Assembly: GCA_024682835.1 (NCBI GenBank)
Contig: JAIKYU010000106.1
Span: 1 to 36,215, forward strand
Direction: 5' to 3'
DNA: 36,215 bases
Source: Lachnospiraceae bacterium
GTDB taxonomy: Bacteria > Bacillota > Clostridia > Lachnospirales > Lachnospiraceae
The translations under genes and the position numbers were made by a program. The notes beneath the pieces are model-generated. The model had not been told where the DNA came from and did not search any database. It worked only from the letters and a program-made list of their open reading frames with translations. Of the stretch, positions 1 through 6,246 are shown in pieces. Each line of letters begins with the position of its first letter. Position 1 is the first letter of the stretch.

Positions 1-287
1 CCGAGGGCGATGAGTGTATTTTTCAGGGCGTTGAGCGCGGATTGCTCCTTGATACCCCGGTAAACCGTGAAATCGGCAGGATCTGCAAACGCACAGGGAT
101 CACGAAGTTCACGATGCATGCGTTCCGCGCGACATTTGCTACACGCCTGATCGAACAGGGCGTAAATCCCAGGACAGTACAGGAACTGCTTGGACACGCG
201 GATTACGGGCTGACGATGAACCTGTATGGTCACGTGGTTGATGACACGAAGATTCAGGTGATGAACGATATCCGCATCGATATGTAA
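1..287 (+). CDS. Tyrosine recombinase (phage/ICE integrase), C-terminal part
   Basis: The reading frame is open from the window edge (first full codon at base 3) to TAA at 285-287, so the N-terminal part lies to the left. The visible part is the end of the catalytic domain of the lambda-integrase family. It shows HAFRATFATRL (the H-x-x-R box), LLGH (the second conserved His) and NLYGHV, which holds the tyrosine nucleophile. These enzymes cut and rejoin DNA at att sites through a 3'-phosphotyrosine link. A terminator, a cluster of 12-bp repeats and the 3' end of a tRNA-Leu gene follow within 430 bp, so this is probably the integrase of an element inserted at that tRNA. An internal TTG at 42 could be read as a start but would remove part of the fold. 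Confidence 0.88.
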   Translation, partial: EGDECIFQGVERGLLLDTPVNREIGRICKRTGITKFTMHAFRATFATRLIEQGVNPRTVQELLGHADYGLTMNLYGHVVDDTKIQVMNDIRIDM

Positions 288-333
288 GAGAATAAAAAAG
301 ATCAAGCGAAATCAGTGTGGGTTCAGGAATTTT

Positions 334-373
334 GAGAGAAAATGCCGAAATCACGGGCTTCTCTCTCTTTTTT
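334..373 (+). terminator. Rho-independent terminator after the integrase
   Basis: GAGAGAA (334-340) pairs with TTCTCTC (359-365), with a possible inner GCC/GGC pairing. Six T residues follow at 368-373. It lies 46 bp after the integrase stop codon and in the same orientation. Confidence 0.65.
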
Positions 374-374
374 C

Positions 375-581
375 TGACTGCAATACTGACTGCAGCACCC
401 CTTTCAAAGCTGCACGCAGCAAGGGATAGCGGATTTCGATTTTGACTGCGATACAAAGGAGGATTTATAAAATATCACATGTTATTGTGTTGGTTCACAT
501 TTCCGGATCAAAAAGCCCGTAAAATAGGCATTCTTCCCGAGAGTCTGACTGCAGTTTTGACTGCAAATTTGACTGTAGAAC
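375..581 (+). repeat. Six copies of a 12-bp TGACTGC-type repeat in two clusters
   Basis: Copies start at 375 (TGACTGCAATAC), 387 (TGACTGCAGCAC), 443 (TGACTGCGATAC), 546 (TGACTGCAGTTT), 558 (TGACTGCAAATT) and 570 (TGACTGTAGAAC). Within each cluster adjacent copies abut with an exact 12-bp period, slightly more than one helical turn. Their place between an integrase gene and its probable tRNA target suggests arm-type integrase binding sites. That role is inferred, not shown. Confidence 0.7.
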
Positions 582-699
582 GGCTGAACCTACACATATC
601 GAGGCGAAATCAGACGAAACGTGACGACCCTTGTGAGGGTACAGAAATGCCGTCGTAGTGCGGGTTCCCGGCACTTCGGCGGCTCCTGGTGAAACATGA

Positions 700-745
700 T
701 GAAATTTAATGCGGAAGATGGGACTTGAACCCACACGACGTATCC
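700..745. other. Candidate attachment-site region at the tRNA-Leu 3' end
   Basis: The 3' half of the minus-strand tRNA-Leu gene (T arm and acceptor) faces the integrase. Tyrosine integrases of this type commonly recombine at tRNA 3' ends and restore the gene. The exact core cannot be defined because the other end of the element is outside the window. Confidence 0.35.
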
Positions 746-793
746 GTCACAAGAACCTTAATCTTGCTCGTCTGCCAGTTCCGACACTTCCGC
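710..793 (-). tRNA. tRNA-Leu (anticodon AAG)
   Basis: Read on the minus strand, the 7-bp acceptor GCGGAAG/CTTCCGC closes an 84-nt class II tRNA with a long variable arm. The anticodon stem CAAGA/TCTTG encloses loop TTAAGGT, giving anticodon AAG (codon CUU, and CUC if A34 becomes inosine). The T arm contains GGTTCAAGTCC. The discriminator base is A at 710 and CCA is not encoded. The gene follows tRNA-Leu(CAG) and probably shares its transcript. Its 3' end faces the integrase. Confidence 0.95.
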
Positions 794-799
794 AATTTT

Positions 800-823
800 G
801 TCCCGGGAGCTGGCTCCCGGGAC
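800..823. repeat. Perfect 11-bp inverted repeat between the two tRNA genes
   Basis: GTCCCGGGAGC (800-810) and GCTCCCGGGAC (813-823) are exact complements separated by TG. On the transcribed minus strand no T-run follows directly (CAAAATTGCGG), so it is not a standard terminator. It may be a processing or spacer hairpin. Confidence 0.6.
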
Positions 824-826
824 TTA

Positions 827-910
827 TGCAGGAAAAGGGACTTGAACCCTCATGAAATTGCTTTCACACGGACCTGAACCGTGCGCGTCTGCCAATTCCG
901 CCATTCCTGC
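827..910 (-). tRNA. tRNA-Leu (anticodon CAG)
   Basis: Minus-strand 84-nt class II tRNA with acceptor GCAGGAA at the 5' end and the imperfect partner TTCCTGC at the 3' end. The anticodon stem CACGG/CCGTG encloses loop TTCAGGT, giving anticodon CAG (codon CUG). The long variable arm (GTGAAAGCAATTTCAT) and T arm GGGTTCAAGTCCC are typical of tRNA-Leu. No CCA is encoded. It is first in a two-tRNA unit behind the promoter at 923-951. Confidence 0.95.
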
Positions 911-922
911 TCGCAAGGATAC

Positions 923-951
923 ATTCTAGCGGATTATCAGACAAAAGTCAA
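923..951 (-). promoter_or_regulatory. Sigma-A type promoter of the tRNA-Leu pair
   Basis: On the minus strand, TTGACT (946-951), a 17-bp spacer and TAGAAT (923-928) lie 12 bp before the first tRNA base. It starts just downstream of the feoB terminator. Confidence 0.75.
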
Positions 952-965
952 GCAATTTTCAACAA

Positions 966-990
966 AATGCTGTTTTACCTGAACAGCATT
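966..990 (-). terminator. Terminator hairpin overlapping the feoB stop codon
   Basis: On the minus strand AATGCTGTT (982-990) pairs with AACAGCATT (966-974) around a 7-nt loop. A weak T-rich tract TTTTGTT follows. The loop contains the feoB TAA (975-977), so the last codons of feoB form the 5' arm. Confidence 0.6.
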
Positions 991-3308
991 CCGATCCACT
1001 GAACGATCACTGCGGCCATCCAGGCAATCAGGCACTGCCAGACGACCACACCGGCTGCCCATTTTTCGCCAAGCTCCCTGCGAATTGCAGCGACCGCTGC
1101 CACACAGGGCGTATACAGAAGGGAAAAGGCCAGGAGCGAGGCCGCCGTCAGCGGAGTGATCGCCGTACTGACCTGCTGTCCGAACGTGATACCCAGCATG
1201 GATACGACACTCTCTTTCGCCATAAACCCGCTGATCAGGGAGGTGCAGATCCGCCAGTCGCCAAGCCCGGCCGGGCGCATGACGGGCACCAGAATCCCGG
1301 ATATCGCTGCCAGAATGCTGCTTCCGGGATCATCGGTCAGACGCAGATGCGGATCAAAGCTCTGCAGCAGCCACACAACGATCGTGGCGACAAGAATGAC
1401 GGAGAATGCCCGCTGCAGGAAATCCTTCGCCTTGCCCCACAGAAGCAGCGCCACGTTGCGCAGACCCGGCATCCGGTAGTTGGGAAGCTCCATCACAAAA
1501 GGAACCGGCTCTCCGCGAAACAGGGTCTTCCGGTATACAAACGCCACCAGAATGCCGACGGCAATGCCCAGCAGATACAGACCGATCATCACCAGTCCTC
1601 CGTACCTTGGGAAAAATGCGTCGACAAAAAAGGCATAAATCGGCAGTTTGGCCGTGCAGCTCATAAAAGGCGTCAGCAGGATCGTCATCCGTCTGTCTCT
1701 CTCGCTGGGCAGGGTTCTGGTCGACATCACGGCAGGAACCGTGCAGCCGAATCCGATGAGCATCGGAACGATGCTGCGGCCGGACAGACCGATCCGTCTG
1801 AGAATCTTGTCCATCACAAAGGCTACCCGGGCGATATAGCCGCTGTCCTCCATGACGGACAGAAACAGGAACAGCGTCAGAATGATCGGAAGGAAGGAAA
1901 GAATGCTGCCCACTCCCGCAAAGATACCTTTGATGATGAGACCGTGCAGCACCTCATTGACCTCCAGGGCCGTCAGCACCCGGTCCGTTCCCTCCGTAAG
2001 CAGATTGATCAGGTATTCCAGGATCTGCTGCAGCCCGCTTCCGATCACAAAAAATGTCAGCCAGAAGACCAGCGCCATGATCAGGATAAAACAGGGAATC
2101 GCCGTGTGGCGACCGGTGAGAAGCCGGTCGATTCGCTCGCTTCTTGTACGTTCCCTGCTCTCCTTCGGTTTTTTCACCGTCGTGTCACAGACCTTGCGTA
2201 TAAAGGCAAACCGCATATCGGCAATGGCCGCGCAGCGGTCCAGACCTCTTTCCGTCTCCATCTGCCGGACAATATGCTCGATCATCTCCTCTTCATTGTT
2301 GTCCAGCGCGAGGCTCTCCATGATCTGCGCATCCCCTTCGATCACCTTGCCCGCCGCGAAACGAACCGGCAGTCCCGCCCGCACCGCGTGATCCTCTATC
2401 AGGTGTGAAACCGCATGCAGACATCGATGGACAGCGCCGCCGTGATCATTTTCATCACAGAAATCCTGTTTCAGCGGCTTTTCCTGATAATGCGCCACAT
2501 GAACCGCATGGGAAACCAGTTCATCAACCCCTTCATTGTTCGCGGCGGAAATCGGCACGACCGGAACGCCGAGCATCTGCTCCAATCTGTTGATGTTGAC
2601 GGTTCCGCCGTTCTCCCGCACCTCGTCCATCATATTGAGCGCAACCACCATCGGAAAATTCATCTCCAGAAGCTGCATGGTCAGATACAGATTGCGCTCA
2701 ATATTGGTTGCATCCACAATATTGATGATACCGGTCGGTTTCTCACGAAGGACAAAATCCCTCGAGACAATCTCCTCCGTTGTGTAGGGAGACATCGAAT
2801 AGATACCGGGCAGATCCGTGACGCGCGAATTCGGGTGATTTCTGATCGGCCCGTCCTTGCGGTCAACCGTCACGCCCGGGAAATTTCCCACATGCTGGTT
2901 GGATCCGGTAAGCTGATTAAACAGGGATGTTTTCCCGCTGTTCTGGTTGCCGACCAGGGCAAAGGTAAGAATCGTCCCGTCAGGAAGCGGATCTCCGCTT
3001 CCCTTGGGATGGAATCTTCCCTCCTCTCCCAAACCGGGATGCTCCGCCTGAATATGCTCCGGCTCCGGCTTTTCACAGGTTTCGTCGATTGGCTCGATCT
3101 CGATTTTTTCCGCCTCGGCCAGCCGCAGGGTCAATTCATAATCATGAATCATCAATTCCACAGGATCCCCCATCGGCGCGAATTTCACCACGCTGACCGG
3201 TGCTCCGGGAATTACGCCCATGTCGAGCAGGTGCTGTCTGAGCGCCCCCTCTCCGCCGACTGTCAGAATCCGGCCCTTTTCTCCGGCTCTCAGTTCCTTC
3301 AGGTTCAT
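975..3308 (-). CDS. feoB: Ferrous iron transporter FeoB with fused N-terminal FeoA domain
   Basis: The 777-residue protein is a FeoA-FeoB fusion that imports Fe2+ across the inner membrane. Residues 1 to about 75 are an SH3-like FeoA domain. The G domain follows, with G1 GNQNSGKTS (120-128), G3 DLPG (165-168) and G4 NMMD (225-228). The C-terminal half is polytopic and carries the Gate motifs GFGCTVPAVMSTRTL, TPFMSCTAKLPIYA and TPCVAAVAAIRRELG with their conserved cysteines. I start it at 3308 because GGAGGAG lies 6 bp upstream; an ATG 15 bp earlier has no such site. The start overlaps the stop of the upstream arginase-fold gene as ATGA, so translation is probably coupled. I found no Fur box next to it. 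Confidence 0.95.
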   Translation of the reverse strand: MNLKELRAGEKGRILTVGGEGALRQHLLDMGVIPGAPVSVVKFAPMGDPVELMIHDYELTLRLAEAEKIEIEPIDETCEKPEPEHIQAEHPGLGEEGRFHPKGSGDPLPDGTILTFALVGNQNSGKTSLFNQLTGSNQHVGNFPGVTVDRKDGPIRNHPNSRVTDLPGIYSMSPYTTEEIVSRDFVLREKPTGIINIVDATNIERNLYLTMQLLEMNFPMVVALNMMDEVRENGGTVNINRLEQMLGVPVVPISAANNEGVDELVSHAVHVAHYQEKPLKQDFCDENDHGGAVHRCLHAVSHLIEDHAVRAGLPVRFAAGKVIEGDAQIMESLALDNNEEEMIEHIVRQMETERGLDRCAAIADMRFAFIRKVCDTTVKKPKESRERTRSERIDRLLTGRHTAIPCFILIMALVFWLTFFVIGSGLQQILEYLINLLTEGTDRVLTALEVNEVLHGLIIKGIFAGVGSILSFLPIILTLFLFLSVMEDSGYIARVAFVMDKILRRIGLSGRSIVPMLIGFGCTVPAVMSTRTLPSERDRRMTILLTPFMSCTAKLPIYAFFVDAFFPRYGGLVMIGLYLLGIAVGILVAFVYRKTLFRGEPVPFVMELPNYRMPGLRNVALLLWGKAKDFLQRAFSVILVATIVVWLLQSFDPHLRLTDDPGSSILAAISGILVPVMRPAGLGDWRICTSLISGFMAKESVVSMLGITFGQQVSTAITPLTAASLLAFSLLYTPCVAAVAAIRRELGEKWAAGVVVWQCLIAWMAAVIVQWIGMLFR

Positions 3309-4144
3309 GCTTCTCCTCCGCACAGAATCGAGTATATTCTTCCGTTAAAGGAATCATTTTGCATAAGTGCCCGACGGTAATCCTCGCTGCCTGCTCTCCT
3401 GTCGCATTCCCCGCAGATGTCCACTCCGAGAATGGGCGTTTCGCCTTCACAGAGCGCCCGCAGCACACGGAAAAACCCTTCTGTGGACAGGCTGCCCTGA
3501 TCCCAGTTTGTTCTCACTTCATCAGCGGAAAACACATCCTTGTCGATGGACAGATAGAGCGGTAAAAGGCCGTCTCCCGACAAATAAGCCAAAAGCTTCC
3601 CGGATTCGGTCGTTTCCAGAATGTCCGTTGGTATTCGCGTCAGCGGTCTGTCCTGCCAGCTGCCTTGCCAGAGGCCTGTCTCCCCGTCGATTTCCCATTT
3701 TCCGCCATCCGCCTCCATGACCTGCCCGGCAAGCACCTCGTCCACGCCCGCCATCACCACCGAACGAAGATTCCTGTTTTCCTCTATGGCGGATCTCAGC
3801 CAGGAACCGCAGGAAAGCAGCGATCCGAATGCCGGCTTCTGCATATCGGGATGATGGTCAAACAGCAGGAGCCGGAAGGGTTCGTCGATTCGCGCCGTCA
3901 ATAATCCCGTCATATAGTGCGTATTGCCGGAATCAATGTAATGAATCCCGCCTGTCGCGGTAAACAATTCACAGATCTCCGCCTTTGCTTCCTCTGAAAG
4001 ATATCCGTTGGTCCCCGACAGATGCGTCAGATCAAAAAAACGGAAGTCACCCGCAGATGCCGGTAACTTCCGCCAAAAACTCTCTTCTTCGTAGATTCCG
4101 GAAAACGAATAGATCTCTGTGTGTTGTCGGAATAGAGGTTTCAT
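3305..4144 (-). CDS. Arginase/agmatinase-fold (ureohydrolase) family protein
   Basis: A 279-residue protein with the full set of binuclear metal ligands of the ureohydrolase family: a His in GNTHYMTG (H76), DHHPD (D96, H98, D100, equivalent to DAHxD), SIDKD (D201, D203) and a late Glu in VDICGE (E246). Such enzymes use two Mn2+ ions to hydrolyse guanidino or formimino groups. Family members include arginase, agmatinase, formimidoylglutamase and guanidinase. Overall similarity to classical arginase looks low, so the substrate is not assigned. It lies 9 bp after the mecA-like gene and overlaps feoB by 4 bp, so it is the middle gene of an operon; its link with iron uptake is unknown. Confidence 0.8.
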   Translation of the reverse strand: MKPLFRQHTEIYSFSGIYEEESFWRKLPASAGDFRFFDLTHLSGTNGYLSEEAKAEICELFTATGGIHYIDSGNTHYMTGLLTARIDEPFRLLLFDHHPDMQKPAFGSLLSCGSWLRSAIEENRNLRSVVMAGVDEVLAGQVMEADGGKWEIDGETGLWQGSWQDRPLTRIPTDILETTESGKLLAYLSGDGLLPLYLSIDKDVFSADEVRTNWDQGSLSTEGFFRVLRALCEGETPILGVDICGECDRRAGSEDYRRALMQNDSFNGRIYSILCGGEA

Positions 4145-4153
4145 GCCGTCTGC

Positions 4154-4918
4154 TCAGAGACCGGCCAATACTTTCTGCGCATTCTCAGCGATCACTGTCT
4201 CCGCGTTTTCAGAGAGGTGCAGTTCCTCCGGAGAATTGATCAAAAGCTCCGATGCATACTCCATGCAGGTGCGCCGCAGGTCAAACACCGTCCCGTCCCG
4301 GTCGGTCTGCAGTCCCAACGCCAGATAGTAGGCGCCGTTATCCTTAAAAAGAACCGAATCAACGATCGGCAGCCGCTCAAGTGCCTTGCAAAGGCGGATG
4401 CAGGTGCGCATATCGGAGAGTCTGGCCAGGTAGCGGGCATAATTCACCGCCGGTCTCGAAATGATCTCCGGATTTTCCGGCATTTCGGTGAGACCGCTGC
4501 CGGCCATGACAGCGGCGAGCTGGCGCATCACCGCGCCGAGCAGCTCGTTTAATTCCCGTCCCTTGTCGGAGCCGACGCTGTTTTTAATCTCGTCGATGTG
4601 TTCCTGTGTGACCTCCTTGAGCACGCCAATGGCAGCAGAACGGATCCTGTCCCCTGCGGCCTGAATGTCGTCATTGGACATCTTCATGACAAACACACGC
4701 AAACTGCCGTCGTTCATGATGTTCTTGGACATCATCAGAATGTCGGTCTCCGGATCAAAGCCCAGCTGCGCTCCGATTTCCTTGTTCAGCTGACTCATGA
4801 AAGCCGTGCTTCTTACGTCATTCGTGCCGATCCCCTCGGGAGTCAGCCCCAACTCCTGTAACTCGGATGCTGCAATACTGCATTCTACCGCAGCATCATT
4901 CATCTTGACGATAATCAT
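4154..4918 (-). CDS. MecA-like ClpC adaptor protein
   Basis: A 254-residue protein with the two-domain layout of MecA. The N-terminal part (1 to about 100, MIIVKMNDAAVECSI and the FGFDPETD-like GFDPETD) resembles the substrate-binding domain. The C-terminal part (about 165-254) has the pattern SVLFKDNGAYYLAL then EYASEL, typical of the domain that binds and assembles ClpC. MecA delivers substrates to ClpCP for degradation. A strong AAAGGAGG lies 5 bp before the ATG. It heads the operon with the arginase-fold gene and feoB. Divergence from Bacillus MecA is considerable, so the assignment is by pattern, not by close identity. Confidence 0.75.
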   Translation of the reverse strand: MIIVKMNDAAVECSIAASELQELGLTPEGIGTNDVRSTAFMSQLNKEIGAQLGFDPETDILMMSKNIMNDGSLRVFVMKMSNDDIQAAGDRIRSAAIGVLKEVTQEHIDEIKNSVGSDKGRELNELLGAVMRQLAAVMAGSGLTEMPENPEIISRPAVNYARYLARLSDMRTCIRLCKALERLPIVDSVLFKDNGAYYLALGLQTDRDGTVFDLRRTCMEYASELLINSPEELHLSENAETVIAENAQKVLAGL

Positions 4919-4962
4919 GGCAGCCTCCTTTCCTGATCAGTCTCACTACTTACTCCGATTGT

Positions 4963-4991
4963 ATTGTACCACAAAAGGGCGCTGATGAAAA
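4963..4991 (-). promoter_or_regulatory. Promoter of the mecA-arginase-feoB operon
   Basis: On the minus strand, TTTTCA (4986-4991), 17 bp, TACAAT (4963-4968), with TG one base before the -10 (extended -10). It lies 45 bp before the mecA-like start. Confidence 0.55.
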
Positions 4992-5019
4992 GCGGTTGGT
5001 TGCATTTTCCACAAATCAA

Positions 5020-5048
5020 TTGAATCCTTTTCCGTGATATGATATGAT
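5020..5048 (+). promoter_or_regulatory. Promoter of the TRAP solute-binding protein gene
   Basis: TTGAAT (5020-5025), 17-bp spacer, TATGAT (5043-5048). Transcription would start near 5055, giving a leader of about 160 nt that includes the inverted repeat at 5063-5101. Confidence 0.65.
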
Positions 5049-5062
5049 ACTAGCGTCCAAGT

Positions 5063-5101
5063 CTCATGCAGCGTTCATGCTTGCATGAAGCGCTGCATGA
5101 G
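5063..5101. repeat. Long inverted repeat in the dctP-like leader
   Basis: CTCATGCAGCGTTCATGC (5063-5080) is complementary to 5083-5101, with one bulged G in the right arm and a 2-nt loop: 18 bp in all. It starts about 8 nt after the predicted transcription start. No T-run follows (TTTGCGACG), so it is a stable leader hairpin or an operator rather than a plain terminator. A second hairpin, GATGCCC/GGGCATC, lies at 5136-5156. Confidence 0.7.
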
Positions 5102-5217
5102 TTTGCGACGCGTCCCCAGTATGAGCAAGCAGCAGGATGCCCGCATTTTGGGCATCGCAGCGGATTGCGAATTTTGGAAAAATCCGGTATATGGTCATTC
5201 CGTATAGGGGGATCAGC

Positions 5218-6240
5218 ATGAAAAAATGGAAATTGCTTGTGTTTGCACTTTCATCCACCCTGATGATCGGCGGTCTGTCCGGCTGTGGTTCCGAGAAGCC
5301 CAAAGCCGAGCCGACACCCGATAAGCCGTTGACGCTTAAGATCGGCGTGTCCACCGGAGAGGCGGATCCCCGCAATATCGCCGCAAAGCAGTTTGCGGAT
5401 GAAATCCGTGACAAAACCGGCGGTGCCGTCCTTGCTACCGTAAACGGCGGCGGTGTGCTCGGCAGCGACGCGGATCTGATCGATTCCCTGACCCTCAAGT
5501 CCGGCAAGGTGGACATCGTCATCTCGGACGCTTCCAATTTTGCCACCTACGAGCCGAAAATGGGCATATCCGCGCTTCCTTTCCTGTTCGACGATTTTGA
5601 CACAGCCTGGGCCTTTATGGACAGCGGCATCGAAACAGCCGCAGAAGACGGTCTTTTGAAGTACAACATTCGCGTTCTCACACATTTCTGCAACGGCTTC
5701 CGCTGCGTGACCAATTCAAAGGGACCGATAGAGAGCCCTGATGACATGAACGGACTGATCATCCGCACGCCGGAGAATCCGATCATCATGGCGACCATGA
5801 CTGCTCTGGGTGCCAACCCGCAGCCCCTTGGCTTTTCGGAGCTCTATGCCGCGCTGCGGCAGGGCACCTACGATGCGCAGGAAAATCCCATCCCCGTCAT
5901 CTACAACAACAAGCTCTACGAGGTGCAGGAGTACCTGTCCATCACCAACCACATCTATTCCGGCATGTGCTTTGCCATTTCCGAGTCCGTCTGGAAGGTC
6001 TTCTCCGACGAGCAGCAGCGGATCATTGAGGAAGCCGCTGTTCATGCCTCCCAGACCAACCGGGAGATGAACCGTCAGCAGACCACCGATCTGATTTCCT
6101 CTCTGGAGGAAGCGGGCATGAAGATCAACTCTCCCGATCTGGAGCCCTTTGCGGAAGCGACTTCATCTGTTCTGACGAACAATTCCGCAACCTACGGAGA
6201 ATTGATCAATCAGCTGAAGGACTGGCTTGAAAGCCACTGA
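5218..6240 (+). CDS. TRAP transporter solute-binding lipoprotein (DctP family)
   Basis: A 340-residue lipoprotein: MKKWKLLVFAL starts a signal peptide ending in lipobox LSGC (Cys23). The mature part is a DctP-type binding protein. It has an early GVSTGEADPRNIAAKQFADEI segment, the Arg region RCVTNSKGPIESPDDMNGL leading to IRTPENP, and ALGANPQPLGFSELYAALRQG then DAQENP, all hallmarks of carboxylate-binding TRAP receptors. ATG 5218 is chosen because AGGGGGAT lies just upstream and the signal peptide begins there; an in-frame start at 5137 adds an unlikely extension. No DctQ or DctM membrane genes are nearby, so it is an orphan receptor here. It ends 6 bp from the convergent MurF-like gene. Confidence 0.9.
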   Translation: MKKWKLLVFALSSTLMIGGLSGCGSEKPKAEPTPDKPLTLKIGVSTGEADPRNIAAKQFADEIRDKTGGAVLATVNGGGVLGSDADLIDSLTLKSGKVDIVISDASNFATYEPKMGISALPFLFDDFDTAWAFMDSGIETAAEDGLLKYNIRVLTHFCNGFRCVTNSKGPIESPDDMNGLIIRTPENPIIMATMTALGANPQPLGFSELYAALRQGTYDAQENPIPVIYNNKLYEVQEYLSITNHIYSGMCFAISESVWKVFSDEQQRIIEEAAVHASQTNREMNRQQTTDLISSLEEAGMKINSPDLEPFAEATSSVLTNNSATYGELINQLKDWLESH

Positions 6241-6246
6241 TTCGCG

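Larger units (their letters stand above)
288..709. other. Non-coding junction between integrase and tRNA-Leu
   Basis: This 422-bp stretch has no convincing gene. It holds the integrase terminator (334-373), two clusters of 12-bp repeats (375-454 and 546-581), and a small ACCCT-TGTG-AGGGT hairpin at 627-640. An imperfect GTGCGGG/CCCGGCAC hairpin lies at 658-674. An AGGAGG at 457-462 precedes an ATG at 479 that opens a 59-codon frame, but the spacing is poor and the frame runs through the repeats. Confidence 0.6.

Noticed and set aside
479..658. 59-codon plus-strand frame after AGGAGG
   Set aside because: The spacing of the SD (16 bp) is poor, and the frame runs through the repeat cluster and non-coding hairpins.
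658..674. Terminator downstream of tRNA-Leu(AAG)
   Set aside because: The GTGC/GCAC hairpin has a bulge and no T-run on the minus strand.
495..734. 79-codon open frame on the minus strand with LQSNLQSKLQSD
   Set aside because: It overlaps the tRNA-Leu gene and its repeated residues come from the 12-bp DNA repeats. No ribosome-binding site was seen.
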